In this document: positions 16,708-26,518 of the stretch, one piece after another
Numbering within the stretch: position 1 is the first letter of the stretch
Layout: the number at the start of each line of letters is the position of its first letter
NCBI GenBank assembly: GCA_013288815.1
Contig: JABDBD010000001.1
Coordinates: 1-64,000 of the forward strand
Direction: 5' to 3'
DNA length: 64,000 nucleotides
DNA from: Gammaproteobacteria bacterium
GTDB taxonomy: Bacteria > Pseudomonadota > Gammaproteobacteria > DSM-16500
Made by a program: the position numbers and the translations under genes
The notes under the pieces: model-generated
What the model was told of the DNA's origin: nothing
Seen by the model: only the letters and a program-made list of their open reading frames with translations
Databases searched by the model: none

Positions 16708-17799
16708 ATGAGCCATATTTCACCCAAACACATCATAGTAGGCATGTCCGGTGGCGTTGATTCCTCCGTTGCTGCACTGTTGTTAAAAGAACAGGGACAT
16801 CACGTAGAAGGTGTATTTATGAAAAATTGGGAGGAAGACGATACTGACACTTACTGTCCCGCCAGTATCGATATGGCCGATGCCCAGGCCGTCTGCGATA
16901 AAATAGGCATTGAAATGTCTAGAATTAATTTCTCAGCAGAATATTGGGAAAATGTATTTAGTCATTTTCTGAGTGAGTATCGTGCGGGACGAACCCCTAA
17001 TCCCGATATACTTTGTAACAAAGAAATCAAATTTAACGCTTTTTTGCAGTACGCAAAACAGCGCGGTGCAGACTACATTGCAACAGGTCATTACGCACAA
17101 ATATCCACTCAAAAACAATTATTAAAAGGCTTAGATAGCCAAAAAGATCAAAGCTATTTTCTTCATTTATTAACAGAAGCACAACTCGCCCAAAGTCTTT
17201 TTCCGATTGGCCATTTAAATAAAACAACTGTGCGCGAACTAGCTAAAAAAGCAGGCTTTTTAAATCATATTAAAAAAGATAGCACAGGAATATGTTTTAT
17301 CGGAGAACGCAAATTTAAGAATTTTCTCAACGAATATCTCCCCGCACAACCGGGCAATATTGAAACCCCAGATGGACACATCATCGGAACGCATGATGGA
17401 TTAATGTTTTATACTATAGGCCAACGCCAAGGTTTAAAAATCGGTGGATGCAAAAATCTACCCGAAGCACCTTGGTATGTCGCACATAAAGATCTGACAC
17501 GCAATGTATTATGTGTCGTGCAAGGTCACGAACATCCTTTGCTTTATGCCTCTTCTTTATTGGCCTCCCAAATTCACTGGATTAATGGGCTGCCTGAGCA
17601 ATTTCCTTTACAAGTAAAAGCAAAAACACGCTATCGTCAGCAAGATCAAGTGTGTATTATCAATAGATTAACTGACGAAACTTATCAAATTCAGTTTGCT
17701 CAGCCCCAACGAGCGATCACCCCCGGCCAATCTGTCGTATTTTATCAAGAGGGAGTGTGTCTAGGCGGGGGAATCATTCAAAACGCAACAGGACAATAA
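16708..17799 (+). CDS. mnmA: tRNA-specific 2-thiouridylase MnmA
   Basis: Thiolates U34 of tRNA-Lys, -Glu and -Gln using ATP and relayed persulfide sulfur. 363 residues. PP-loop [14 protein letters not shown] (12-25), nucleophile Cys in [12 protein letters not shown] and the second Cys in [13 protein letters not shown] form the catalytic pair; [10 protein letters not shown] marks the C-terminal beta-barrel. The ATG has no evident SD. It starts the mnmA-hflD-purB unit, a gene order shared with E. coli and relatives. Confidence 0.98.
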   Translation: MSHISPKHIIVGMSGGVDSSVAALLLKEQGHHVEGVFMKNWEEDDTDTYCPASIDMADAQAVCDKIGIEMSRINFSAEYWENVFSHFLSEYRAGRTPNPDILCNKEIKFNAFLQYAKQRGADYIATGHYAQISTQKQLLKGLDSQKDQSYFLHLLTEAQLAQSLFPIGHLNKTTVRELAKKAGFLNHIKKDSTGICFIGERKFKNFLNEYLPAQPGNIETPDGHIIGTHDGLMFYTIGQRQGLKIGGCKNLPEAPWYVAHKDLTRNVLCVVQGHEHPLLYASSLLASQIHWINGLPEQFPLQVKAKTRYRQQDQVCIINRLTDETYQIQFAQPQRAITPGQSVVFYQEGVCLGGGIIQNATGQ

Positions 17800-17800
17800 C

Positions 17801-18433
17801 GTGCAAGATAAAATTGAAAACATCGTTATTTCTTTAGCAGGCATGCTGCAAGCGACTACACTCATTCTTGAATTAAGTCAAAAAGGGAAAATTGACGACC
17901 AAGCTTTTGAAACCTGTATTTATAGTATTTTTCAGACAGATCCAACAGATGTCGCCAGTGTCTATGGTGGTCTTGATCACATCAAGCTAGGTCTTGAAAA
18001 AGTCATCACAACATTTGACCCGCTTTTCAAAGCAGGTCGTTTACAAAATCGTTATCTACTGTCACTAATTCATTTGCAAAAAAAACTCGCGCGCTCGCCT
18101 CATCTATTACAAATATTGAAACAACGACTCAAACAAACACAAAAACAAGTCGATTATTTTTCATTAACACATCCAACCGTTATCAGCAACTTAGCAGATA
18201 TTTATTCAAGCACGATTAACACATTTAGGTTTCGTGTGGTCATTCTAGGTAGTTCTCGCATTTTGCATGCAAAAGAAAACACTGAAAAAATACGCGCCTT
18301 ACTACTAGCAGGAATACGTTCAGCAACATTGTGGCGTCAATCCGGTGGTTCACGATTGCAAATGCTGTTCATGCGGACTAACATTAAAAATACGGCCGAG
18401 ACATTATTAGCTAAAAAGGATTTTTGCACATGA
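17801..18433 (+). CDS. hflD: HflD-family membrane-associated protein
   Basis: 210 residues. HflD modulates lambda CII stability in E. coli; its cellular role is unclear. SLAGMLQATTLILELSQKGK and DVASVYGGLDHIKLGLEKVI match the family, and the all-helical composition and location between mnmA and purB confirm it. The start is GTG, one base after the mnmA stop, and the stop overlaps the purB start (ATGA). Confidence 0.93.
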   Translation: MQDKIENIVISLAGMLQATTLILELSQKGKIDDQAFETCIYSIFQTDPTDVASVYGGLDHIKLGLEKVITTFDPLFKAGRLQNRYLLSLIHLQKKLARSPHLLQILKQRLKQTQKQVDYFSLTHPTVISNLADIYSSTINTFRFRVVILGSSRILHAKENTEKIRALLLAGIRSATLWRQSGGSRLQMLFMRTNIKNTAETLLAKKDFCT

Positions 18434-19791
18434 CAGCTCTTACCGCACTCTCTCCTTTAGACGGACGATATCATGAAAAAGTAGATTGTTTGCGACCCAT
18501 CTTTAGCGAATTTGGATTAATTAAATTTCGTGTCACCGTTGAAATTCATTGGTTAATTTTCTTGGCAAACGAAATCGATATTCCTGAAATACCCTCACTT
18601 AGTAAACATGGATTAACAACATTAGAAAAAATATTTCAAGACTTTAACGAAAACGACGCAGCACGGATTAAAGAACTAGAAGAAAAGATTAATCATGATG
18701 TCAAAGCGGTTGAATATTTTATTAAAGAACGCATCGCGACAAACGAAGAATTATCTGCGCTTAGCGAATTTATTCATTTTGGCTGCACATCCGAAGATAT
18801 TAACAATCTCACCTACGGATTAATGCTGACGACAGCACGAAATGAAATTATATTACCGATGTTACAGAATCTCATTGCAAGCGTAACAACACTAGCGCAC
18901 ACATACGCTGATCAGCCTATGCTTGCACACACACACGGACAAGCCGCCACACCGACAACCGTCGGAAAAGAATTCGCAAATGTGATTGCAAGATTACATC
19001 GTCAAGTCAAACAGCTCTCAAACTCTCCTATTTTAGGAAAACTGAATGGAGCAACAGGAAACTATAATGCATTTCATGTTGCCTATTCTTCAGCAGATTG
19101 GCCTGCATTAAGCAAAAATTTTGTGACTCACCTCGGGCTAGACTGGAATCCTTATACTACACAAATTGAACCGCACGATTACATGGCTGAAATGTTCATG
19201 TGCTTAATGCGTATCAACACTATTTTAATCGATTTTAATCGAGATATGTGGGGATATATTTCTTTAAATTATTTTCAGCAAAAGAACCTTCCAAACGAGG
19301 TTGGTTCGTCAACTATGCCTCATAAAATCAATCCAATTGATTTTGAAAATGCGGAAGGAAATTTGGGCTTAGCTAATACACTCTTAGATCATATGTCCTC
19401 AAAACTACCCATTTCACGATGGCAGCGTGATTTATCCGACTCAACCGTATTAAGAAATATAGGCGTTGCATTTGGCTACGCTATTCTGGCTTATCAATCC
19501 ACCCTGAAAGGTTTACAAAAAACCATTCCCAACATCGAAGTCATTCATGCTGACCTGGATGAACACTGGGAAATTTTAGCAGAGCCCATTCAAACAGTGA
19601 TGCGTCGATTTGGTATCGAGCAACCTTATGAAAAATTAAAAACATTTACACGCGGAAAAAAAGTAAATCAAGATATTCTACGTGCATTTATTGCAGAACT
19701 AACACTCCCTGATCATATAAAACAACAATTATATGAATTAACACCGAGGGGTTATTTAGGGTATGCTAGTGAGTTGGCGAAAAAGATTTAA
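18430..19791 (+). CDS. purB: Adenylosuccinate lyase
   Basis: Catalyses two fumarate-releasing steps in purine synthesis (SAICAR to AICAR and adenylosuccinate to AMP). 453 residues. The start MTALTALSPLDGRYHEKVD is typical. Signature GSSTMPHKINPIDFENAEGN carries the catalytic Ser loop, and AHTHGQAATPTTVGKE contains the active-site His. ATG 18430 overlaps the hflD stop and has AAGGA upstream; an in-frame TTG at 18424 is not preferred. Confidence 0.98.
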   Translation: MTALTALSPLDGRYHEKVDCLRPIFSEFGLIKFRVTVEIHWLIFLANEIDIPEIPSLSKHGLTTLEKIFQDFNENDAARIKELEEKINHDVKAVEYFIKERIATNEELSALSEFIHFGCTSEDINNLTYGLMLTTARNEIILPMLQNLIASVTTLAHTYADQPMLAHTHGQAATPTTVGKEFANVIARLHRQVKQLSNSPILGKLNGATGNYNAFHVAYSSADWPALSKNFVTHLGLDWNPYTTQIEPHDYMAEMFMCLMRINTILIDFNRDMWGYISLNYFQQKNLPNEVGSSTMPHKINPIDFENAEGNLGLANTLLDHMSSKLPISRWQRDLSDSTVLRNIGVAFGYAILAYQSTLKGLQKTIPNIEVIHADLDEHWEILAEPIQTVMRRFGIEQPYEKLKTFTRGKKVNQDILRAFIAELTLPDHIKQQLYELTPRGYLGYASELAKKI

Positions 19792-19844
19792 TGGATTTTA
19801 CTGTCCCTGCGGAGCATTGTTGCGTAAATCACAATTTGCTTTTA

Positions 19845-20112
19845 TCCCCTTCCCCCTTGTGGGAGAGAGTTAGAGCTGAAGGATTGACGTATAATGTCTA
19901 TTTAGGTTTTTTCGCTTCTCCCCTTGTGGGAGAAGCCGCCCAAAGGGCGGATGAGGGGTGTTTTTGGCTTAAAATCACCCCTCACCCGTCGCTTACTGGA
20001 TCGAGAGCTTAAACGACAGTCCAGCCTGACATTACAAATGTCAGGCGTTCCGTCGGCGCGAAGCATGCTTCGCGAAAGCTCCGACTGCACCCTCTCCCAT
20101 AAGGGGAGAGGT
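19845..20112. repeat. Inverted-repeat element, copy A (with extra insert)
   Basis: The interval between purB and the next gene holds no credible gene. It contains CTTCTCCCCTTGTGGGAGAAG (about 19915-19935, itself a hairpin), GGGCGGATGAGGGGTGTTTT, CACCCCTCACCCGTCGCTT and a closing CTCTCCC...GGGGAGAGGT (20091-20112). Relative to copy C (44611), about 90 bases are inserted after CCCGTCGCTT. That insert holds two perfect small palindromes: CCTGACATT-ACA-AATGTCAGG (20025-20045) and CGCGAAGCATGCTTCGCG (20057-20074). Upstream, a partial extra CCCCTTCCCCCTTGTGGGAG lies at about 19846. The layout suggests nested insertion of repeat units. Confidence 0.85.
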
Positions 20113-20156
20113 GAATTTTCCCCGGGGATGACAAGGACATTTAGAGATACACTGTC

Positions 20157-21008
20157 ATGAGCCTACGCGAAAAATTTATAAAGTGGTTAGTCACCGAGCC
20201 TCCGTTAAAAGAGCCGCTTCCCTTCGACTATAATCGGCTAAAACTTGAAATCAGGCCAGGTGATGTTTTATTGATTGAAGGGCGAAGTCGTATCAGTCAA
20301 ACAATTCGCACCATAACCCAGAGCCCTTGGACACACGCTGCCTTATACATAGGACGTATAGACGACATTGAAAATGAAGAAATTTCCAAAATTATTGAAG
20401 CTAAACATCCCGAAGCTAGCCGCAAACATTTAATCATCGAAGGTTTACTAGATAAAGGGATAGTGATATCCCATTTACAAAGTTATCGCCACCAACACAT
20501 TCGTATTTGCCGCCCTATAGGCTTATCAACTGATGATGCGCAGCTTGTCATTGCTTATGCTGTCAAATCCTTGGGTCAGGGTTACAGCATAAGACAATCT
20601 CTAGACTTGGCAAGATTTCTTTTACCTTGGTCAATTTTACCGAGACGCTGGGGTTCAAGCTTATTTACAACACCTAGCGGCGAACCAGAAAGTGGTATTT
20701 GTTCCACATTAATTGCTGAAGCATTCACTTCGGTGAATTTTCCCATTCTCCCCTTTGTCAAAGACGATGAAGAAAAAAATAAACGATTAGTCCACCGCAA
20801 CCCTTATATATTTACACCAAAAGATTTTGATTATTCGCCTTATTTTGAGATCATCAAATATCCTGTTTTAAACATGGAAGAACAACTACCTTACTATCGA
20901 AGACTTCCTTGGACAGAAAAAGATATTATGCACCAAGACAAAGGAGAATTTGTTAGCTCCAAAAAAAAGAAAAAAACCGAAAGTTCGTCTGACAAAGGAA
21001 ATGAATAA
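20157..21008 (+). CDS. YiiX/YebB-like permuted papain-fold protein
   Basis: 283 residues, no signal peptide seen. The pattern RPGDVLLIEGRSRISQTIRT, SPWTHAALYIG with His60 and late Cys182 in ESGICSTLIAEAF is that of the permuted NlpC/P60 papain-like family (YiiX, LRAT-like). Members are thiol hydrolases or acyltransferases acting on lipids or cell-wall amides. The Cys and His are both present, so it is probably active. The C-terminus is a Lys/Ser-rich tail. The stop lies 2 bases before the recombinase gene, so the two are co-transcribed. Confidence 0.8.
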   Translation: MSLREKFIKWLVTEPPLKEPLPFDYNRLKLEIRPGDVLLIEGRSRISQTIRTITQSPWTHAALYIGRIDDIENEEISKIIEAKHPEASRKHLIIEGLLDKGIVISHLQSYRHQHIRICRPIGLSTDDAQLVIAYAVKSLGQGYSIRQSLDLARFLLPWSILPRRWGSSLFTTPSGEPESGICSTLIAEAFTSVNFPILPFVKDDEEKNKRLVHRNPYIFTPKDFDYSPYFEIIKYPVLNMEEQLPYYRRLPWTEKDIMHQDKGEFVSSKKKKKTESSSDKGNE

Positions 21009-21010
21009 CT

Positions 21011-22258
21011 ATGTCAGGCTCTATTGCCGTACCCAAACCTTTATTTGATACCTTAGAAAATATTTCCTCCACGCCAGACACAGTTTTTGACTACCTACAA
21101 ACATTAAATATTTCTGCAGCCATTTCTGAATTTAAATTATGTCTCGAATTTTTAAAAAGTTATGCAAATTCAGCAGACACTTTTACTGCTTATCGTCGTG
21201 AAACAGAACGCTTATTAGATTGGGCATGGTTAGTTAGCAAAAAATCATTGAAAGACATAACGCGCAATGACATTCGTGATTACTTACAATTCGTAGGATC
21301 ACCACCCAAATCGTGGATTGCAATAAAATCTGTGCCACGTTTTATTGATGAAAATGGATTGCGAAAAGCGAATGAGGATTGGCGACCTTTCATCATTCGA
21401 GCTAGCAAATCCAGCCGACGTTTAGGAAAAAAAATTGATAAATCGGATTATCAATTAAGTAACAAGTCCATCGAAGCTATCTTTTCCTGCCTCAGCTCGC
21501 TCTTTACTTTTTTACAGCAAGAAAATTATTTACTGATCAATCCCATCAATTTAATCCGCCAGAAAAAAGGCTACATTCAGCGGCAACAAGTCCGCAAAGT
21601 CACTCGCAAACTCAGTAAATTACAATGGGACTATGTCATTACAGCCGCACAAACAATGGCAAGTGAAGACATATTGCATCAGCGAACACTATTTTTAATG
21701 TCAGCATTTTTTTTATTGGGTTTGCGTATATCAGAATTAGCTTATACACCTGGGCGATTATCAACAATGGGAAACTTCGCACCCGACAAAGATGGTCTTT
21801 GGTGGTATACAACAATAGGCAAGGGAAACAAATTACGTGATATAGCTGTACCCGATGAACTGCTAACAGCTTTAAAAATGTATAGACAAAGCCTACAATT
21901 ACCGCCTTTGCCCAGCCGCGAAGAACAAACACCACTGCTACCTAAATTACGTGGTAAAAATGGTTTAGGTTCGAGACAAATTCGCAATATCGTCCAAACT
22001 GTTTTTGATAAAGCCATTCTCGCATTACGCCAGCAAGGAAAAAAAGATGAAGCAGAAGATTTGGAAATTGCGACAGTACATTGGTTAAGACATACCGCCA
22101 TTTCAACCGATGTCGAAACAAGACCTCGCGAACATATTCGTGATGATGTTGGGCATGAAAATCCCAGCACCATGGATAAGTATATTGACATTGATCGCGT
22201 CGCTAGGCATCAGTCAGCTCAGCATAAACAACTGAAACCCAAGTTAGAAAAAACATAA
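21011..22258 (+). CDS. Tyrosine-type site-specific recombinase
   Basis: 415 residues. A SAM-like core-binding domain covers about 45-190, and the catalytic domain has Arg in FLLGLRISELAYT, Lys in TIGKGNKLRDIAV, HWLRHTAIS, and GHENPSTMDKYI with the nucleophile Tyr. All signature residues are visible. No prophage genes, tRNA target or att repeats were noticed next to it, and it sits in a tight unit between the papain-like and membrane protein genes. It may be a domesticated or chromosomally fixed recombinase rather than an integrase of a present element. Confidence 0.88.
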   Translation: MSGSIAVPKPLFDTLENISSTPDTVFDYLQTLNISAAISEFKLCLEFLKSYANSADTFTAYRRETERLLDWAWLVSKKSLKDITRNDIRDYLQFVGSPPKSWIAIKSVPRFIDENGLRKANEDWRPFIIRASKSSRRLGKKIDKSDYQLSNKSIEAIFSCLSSLFTFLQQENYLLINPINLIRQKKGYIQRQQVRKVTRKLSKLQWDYVITAAQTMASEDILHQRTLFLMSAFFLLGLRISELAYTPGRLSTMGNFAPDKDGLWWYTTIGKGNKLRDIAVPDELLTALKMYRQSLQLPPLPSREEQTPLLPKLRGKNGLGSRQIRNIVQTVFDKAILALRQQGKKDEAEDLEIATVHWLRHTAISTDVETRPREHIRDDVGHENPSTMDKYIDIDRVARHQSAQHKQLKPKLEKT

Positions 22259-24201
22259 TGAACACCATAACAGGACAAACACCTTATTATCACTCTAGAT
22301 GCTTCTTGGTTATATTTTTTTTTATTGCTTTATCCATCGCTCTTCCTTTGATACATAGCGGAATCCTCACAAGCATAGATGATGATCTTGCCCACCATGT
22401 TCGTCATATTTATGAATATAAACTGGCATTACTAGAAGGACAATTTCCTCCTCTCGTCGCACCCGAATTAAATGGCAGCCTTCGAATACCTCTTTTTCAA
22501 TACTACTCTGGCACTGCTTATATATTTCCTGCATTGATTAGCTTGTCTGGCATCGATGAATATACTGCAATGAAATTCACGATTTTTATTTTTTCATTCT
22601 TGGGAGCATTAAGCCTTTACCAAGGATTCAAAATTATTTTAAAAGATACTCAGTCTGCATTTGTTGGAGCACTGACGTTTCAGCTATTCACTTTTCCATT
22701 TATCGACTTATATGTGCGCGGTGGTTTTGTTGAGTGGATCTCATTACAATATTCAGCATTCGTGTTTTTCAGTTTACTGAATATTGTTCAGCACATTTAT
22801 TTTCATAATCTGCATCATCTATTTTTAAAATTTTTGTTAAGCATTATCACATTAATCCTTTTTATTCCATGCCATCCAATCCAAACGTTATACAATGGAA
22901 TAGTCATGGGAGTTATCATTGTAGCTTATATTTTTTCTCTGCCCATGTCGCGATCAAAATATTTATTATGTTTAAACACTATTTTGAGTGTAGCTATACT
23001 CAGCACACTCTTAACAAGTTGGTTTTGGTTACCTATACTTCAAGATTATCATTCGATTAAAATTACTAAGCATGCTGGATTTTTTTCAGCAGGAACCAAT
23101 TTTCTTAATATTTTGTATCCGTGGTTTCATACAACACTCATGTCAAGCTGGGCATTACAAATCGGTTTTCATGTTACATTATCAATTCTAATTTTGTGTT
23201 TATGTTGGAAAAAAATTAATCCTTTTATCAAAACGATTATCCTCACTGTTTTAATCATTTTTTTCCTCGTTATTTCCCCTACTTATTTTGAAAATAGTTA
23301 TATTCTCTGGCTACTGTTTCATCCAGTGCAGTGGTCTTATCGATTTTTAATAACGATAGCACTTGTCTCCAGCTTAGCTGTAGGCATAGCCCAGCATAAA
23401 CTAAAATCTTTTCTGCATCACACGCATCACCAATCGTTATTGGTCATCTCTACACTCCTTATTATCATTAATGCAATACCTTATCTTTACTCTGTCATAC
23501 ATCTTGCGAATTATTCTAAAACGATAACCTCTATCAAAGCGCCTGATTTTATCGCTTATAATTCGATGGGAAGCTACTCCCTCTCAGGAACTAATTATTC
23601 AGCATTAGGCTGGATAATAGATGGGAAGCTACAATTGAACAAGTCCATTAACTTACCTCACGAAGGCATTCCATTTGAAACTGAAATGACATTTGAAGCA
23701 CCTTTTAAATTAGCTATCTTTGTAGGCAATCATCATCCTGTGAATTTCTCATCGCGAATAGATCATTCTCATATGATTATTCGATTCACCGTGACGCCTC
23801 CCGTTGGATTAAGTATCGCCCCTTCTTACATTATTTTTCAATCGAATGTCTACTCAGCTCGAGTCATTGATTATCAATTTCGAGCAGTAGGTGATAAGGA
23901 ATGGTATAAAATCCCTTTGTCGTATGACGTGAATCATGGCATCGCCGTTGCGGAAAAAACTGCATATTATCAACTGCCGATTTGCTATTTTCCTAATTTA
24001 AAAACATATGTAAACAATATTCTCACTCCGCATCCATTCACGGATAAATTTTTAATAATTACAAAACTGTATGCTGGAAAAAATACGATTACCACTCAAG
24101 ACAGTGAGTCAACCATTATTAAATTCTTGAGTTGTTTAGCATTAGGTATTATCGTAATACTTGCAATATTGAGCTTACGGAACTCAAGATCTTTAGCCTA
24201 G
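22258..24201 (+). CDS. Large polytopic membrane protein, GT-C/PTPS-related type
   Basis: 647 residues. It starts in TAATG, overlapping the recombinase stop by one base. The N-terminal 430 residues contain about ten hydrophobic segments; an early luminal/periplasmic loop with the acidic pair in LTSIDDDLAHHVRHIYEYK resembles the catalytic Asp loop of GT-C glycosyltransferases and the 6-pyruvoyl-tetrahydropterin-synthase-related membrane family. A soluble beta-rich domain (about 430-610) follows and a final membrane anchor (FLSCLALGIIVILAILSL). A role in lipid-linked sugar transfer is plausible but unproven. Confidence 0.7.
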   Translation: MNTITGQTPYYHSRCFLVIFFFIALSIALPLIHSGILTSIDDDLAHHVRHIYEYKLALLEGQFPPLVAPELNGSLRIPLFQYYSGTAYIFPALISLSGIDEYTAMKFTIFIFSFLGALSLYQGFKIILKDTQSAFVGALTFQLFTFPFIDLYVRGGFVEWISLQYSAFVFFSLLNIVQHIYFHNLHHLFLKFLLSIITLILFIPCHPIQTLYNGIVMGVIIVAYIFSLPMSRSKYLLCLNTILSVAILSTLLTSWFWLPILQDYHSIKITKHAGFFSAGTNFLNILYPWFHTTLMSSWALQIGFHVTLSILILCLCWKKINPFIKTIILTVLIIFFLVISPTYFENSYILWLLFHPVQWSYRFLITIALVSSLAVGIAQHKLKSFLHHTHHQSLLVISTLLIIINAIPYLYSVIHLANYSKTITSIKAPDFIAYNSMGSYSLSGTNYSALGWIIDGKLQLNKSINLPHEGIPFETEMTFEAPFKLAIFVGNHHPVNFSSRIDHSHMIIRFTVTPPVGLSIAPSYIIFQSNVYSARVIDYQFRAVGDKEWYKIPLSYDVNHGIAVAEKTAYYQLPICYFPNLKTYVNNILTPHPFTDKFLIITKLYAGKNTITTQDSESTIIKFLSCLALGIIVILAILSLRNSRSLA

Positions 24202-24227
24202 GAACAACACTGCATACAAGGAATTTT

Positions 24228-24746
24228 ATGAATACCAATAAAATAGTTACTTGCTTAATGATGCTAACGTTATCCACTTCCACTTTTGCTATGCTCTGCC
24301 CCACTAACTTTCAATCTATCAGTGTCGGTGATTCAATCGATATGGTAACAACAGCATGTGGTAAACCACTCTCTCAAACCACACATGTCTCTACAACTAG
24401 CTTACCGCAAGAATGGAATTACTATGTTAAATCCACCCCGACTGATCAAGCCACTTTAAAAATGACAGTAGCATTCGATCAAGGCGTAGTTACCAATATG
24501 AGTGTCAATGGTATAGGCGTTTCGAATACAGCTATTTGTGGAAACACTGTTCAAGTTGGGGATACTGTCAAAACAGTTCAATCTGCTTGTGGAAAACCTG
24601 CCTTCATTATGCAGGGCAATGCTCCACAAAGTGTGACGGGAGATGAGAATCCTGCGTCTACAAAAGTGACGGAACTAACATATAACACTGGCGCGTCCAT
24701 TGTGACGCTGACGTTTGAAAATGGGCGGTTGGTTGATAAAAAATAA
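24228..24746 (+). CDS. DUF2845-like secreted protein with tandem repeat
   Basis: 172 residues. Signal peptide (MNTNKIVTCLMMLTLSTSTF-AM). Two copies of the motif ISVGDSIDMVTTACGKP / VQVGDTVKTVQSACGKP show an internal duplication of a small BamE/SmpA-like or DUF2845 fold, each with a Cys. The start at 24228 has AAGGA five bases upstream; the longer upstream frame overlaps the preceding gene. Likely periplasmic; function unknown. Confidence 0.8.
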   Translation: MNTNKIVTCLMMLTLSTSTFAMLCPTNFQSISVGDSIDMVTTACGKPLSQTTHVSTTSLPQEWNYYVKSTPTDQATLKMTVAFDQGVVTNMSVNGIGVSNTAICGNTVQVGDTVKTVQSACGKPAFIMQGNAPQSVTGDENPASTKVTELTYNTGASIVTLTFENGRLVDKK

Positions 24747-24752
24747 CGATAT

Positions 24753-24780
24753 CCCCGCCCTTCATGAGCGGGGTAAATTT
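24753..24780 (+). terminator. Probable terminator after the DUF2845-like gene
   Basis: CCCCGC and GCGGGG pair around a 9-base loop, followed by TAAATTT. The stem is GC-rich but short and the T-run poor. Confidence 0.5.
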
Positions 24781-24792
24781 GAGGAATAAAGA

Positions 24793-25170
24793 TTACACGT
24801 GATCTAATTTAGCATGAAGATTCAAATTCGCTGGATCCACTTTCACAAGATCACCGGTAGCTGCATCAATCAGAAGCGTAGGCCATAACAAGATATCGAA
24901 CAATGCAACAGGTTGGAACTTGCTATTTACCATCATGCTTTGATCTTGGTAACTGCGTTTTCTAAGCGTAATACTTTTACCGCCGTAAATGTAAGTTGGC
25001 AATGTAATAACAGCAGGTGTGACACCATATTGTTGGTTATCCACATAAATCGCAGCCCCAGCTGGGGATGAATCCACTCTTACCGCACGGGTATTATCAC
25101 CCGCAATACTAGCGCAGCCTGCGAGAGACAACAGTAATGCACACAAAAAGATCGGTTTAATATATTTCAT
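24793..25170 (-). CDS. PEGA-type lipoprotein
   Basis: 125 residues. N-terminal signal with lipobox LAGC (Cys19) predicts a lipid-anchored outer or inner membrane protein. The segment VRVDSSPAGAAIYVDNQQYG followed by VTPAVITLP is a PEGA-type beta domain. LFDILLWPTLLIDAATGDLVKVDP is typical of small lipoproteins in this group of bacteria, where the second hydrophobic patch may pack on the membrane. Function unknown. Confidence 0.8.
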   Translation of the reverse strand: MKYIKPIFLCALLLSLAGCASIAGDNTRAVRVDSSPAGAAIYVDNQQYGVTPAVITLPTYIYGGKSITLRKRSYQDQSMMVNSKFQPVALFDILLWPTLLIDAATGDLVKVDPANLNLHAKLDHV

Positions 25171-25279
25171 TATTCATAATCCTGAGCAAATTAAAAAGAG
25201 CCTCATGCTAAGGGATTGAAATAATTTAGTCAACAAGTCGAATTTATTATATTTACTAACTAGTCAGCGTCGACTTAAC

Positions 25280-25323
25280 TTGACAAGAATGGTGGTGTCG
25301 AGTATAGTTGACAATATTGTCAA
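25280..25323 (+). promoter_or_regulatory. Promoter and 16-bp palindromic operator of the DUF4143 ATPase
   Basis: TTGACA (25280-25285), 17 bases and TATAGT (25303-25308) form a strong promoter. The perfect palindrome TTGACAATATTGTCAA (25308-25323) lies right at the predicted start of transcription, and the -35 region (CTTGACAAG) repeats its half-site. Repression at this site is a natural inference. Confidence 0.7.
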
Positions 25324-25345
25324 TACAAGTAGACGAGATCACTTT

Positions 25346-26518
25346 ATGCTGTCTAATCAATTCATTATGGATATTTTAAGAGAATGGAGCTTCTGGGACA
25401 GCCCCCCATCTTCTGGCCTAACTCGACAATTAGTATTACCTAAAAAACTACATCCCGACCTAGCATTAATTATCCAGGGAGTGCGTCGCTGCGGTAAATC
25501 CACTTTGTTATCACAATTACCAAAACACTACAATCTCTCACTGGCCCAGTGTTATTACTGCAATTTTGAAGATCCGAGATTAATGAATGATCTTGATCAC
25601 ACTTTATTGAGCCGCATTGTAACGCTTGTTAGAAAAAACGTACCCGCAGACAGCTCTTGTTATTTCTTTTTTGACGAAATACAAAATGTAAAAGGATGGG
25701 AAAAATGGCTGCACACTCAGTTCGAGCGTCCAAAGCATAATTATTACACCTTGACGGGATCTAATTCTTGCCTTTTAAGCGGTGAATTTGCAACCGCTTT
25801 AACAGGACGACACATAACTCTTGAACTATTTCCATTTTCATTTGCTGAATACAAAATGCTATTTCCCAAAAATTCTCTAGAAGACTATCTCATGTCAGGA
25901 GGATTCCCACGATCTCTTACATTTGAGCATCCCTATCCCTTGTTACAAGAATACTTTAGCGACATTATTTTGCGAGACGTATTAAAAAGAGTTCATGCTC
26001 GCACTCCCGATGCTGTTAAACAAGTTGCTAAAATGACTTTTGAAAGCTGTGGTTCAGAATTAAGTTATCGAAAAATTGCTGCTGTGACGGGATTAACTGT
26101 CGATACTGTCAAGTCTTATCTAGAAGCGTGTGAAGATGCTTATCTATTGTTTGCTTGTCACTACTTTGCATTCTCAGAAAAAAAACAACTTAGCAGACAA
26201 AAAAAGTATTACCCCATTGATACAGGCATGCGTCATGCAATCACTAGCACAACGGGTAAAGACTTAGGAAAAAGCCTAGAATTAATGGTTTTTTTACGTT
26301 TAAAACAAACATATGAAAAAGTATTTTATTGGCAAGAACTACATAAAGGCGAAGTCGATTTTGTTGCAGTTCGTGGAAATACTCTCACCCCCTATCAAGT
26401 GACATGGGAAGGCCCGCAGTCGCGACATGAAAAATCGTTACAGCATTTTTATGAAAAATTTCCACACGCTAACGAAGCTGTATTTATCACTCAGGATAAT
26501 GCAGATGAGTTTCTGTGA
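25346..26518 (+). CDS. AAA ATPase with DUF4143 nuclease-like domain
   Basis: 390 residues from ATG 25346; the longer TTG-started frame would cover the promoter and is rejected. Walker A is IIQGVRRCGKSTLLSQL, Walker B FFFDEIQNV, sensor region YTLTGSNSCLL and the ELFPFSFAEY motif, followed by a DUF4143 domain with a winged-helix part (YRKIAAVTGLTVDTVKSYLE) and the restriction-enzyme-like HKGEVDFVAV motif (E-V-D-F), normally metal binding. Such proteins are common in bacteria and archaea, have no settled function and are often gained by transfer. Confidence 0.9.
   Translation: MLSNQFIMDILREWSFWDSPPSSGLTRQLVLPKKLHPDLALIIQGVRRCGKSTLLSQLPKHYNLSLAQCYYCNFEDPRLMNDLDHTLLSRIVTLVRKNVPADSSCYFFFDEIQNVKGWEKWLHTQFERPKHNYYTLTGSNSCLLSGEFATALTGRHITLELFPFSFAEYKMLFPKNSLEDYLMSGGFPRSLTFEHPYPLLQEYFSDIILRDVLKRVHARTPDAVKQVAKMTFESCGSELSYRKIAAVTGLTVDTVKSYLEACEDAYLLFACHYFAFSEKKQLSRQKKYYPIDTGMRHAITSTTGKDLGKSLELMVFLRLKQTYEKVFYWQELHKGEVDFVAVRGNTLTPYQVTWEGPQSRHEKSLQHFYEKFPHANEAVFITQDNADEFL

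Noticed and set aside
19902-20160. Several frames of 60-80 codons between purB and the YiiX-like gene
   Set aside because: They lie inside the repeat element copy A and its palindromes, with no start signals.
21742-22191. 149-codon frame on the minus strand
   Set aside because: Antisense to the recombinase gene, Cys/Ser-rich shadow.
21011-24201. Integrated prophage next to the tyrosine recombinase
   Set aside because: No capsid, tail, terminase or replication genes are present.
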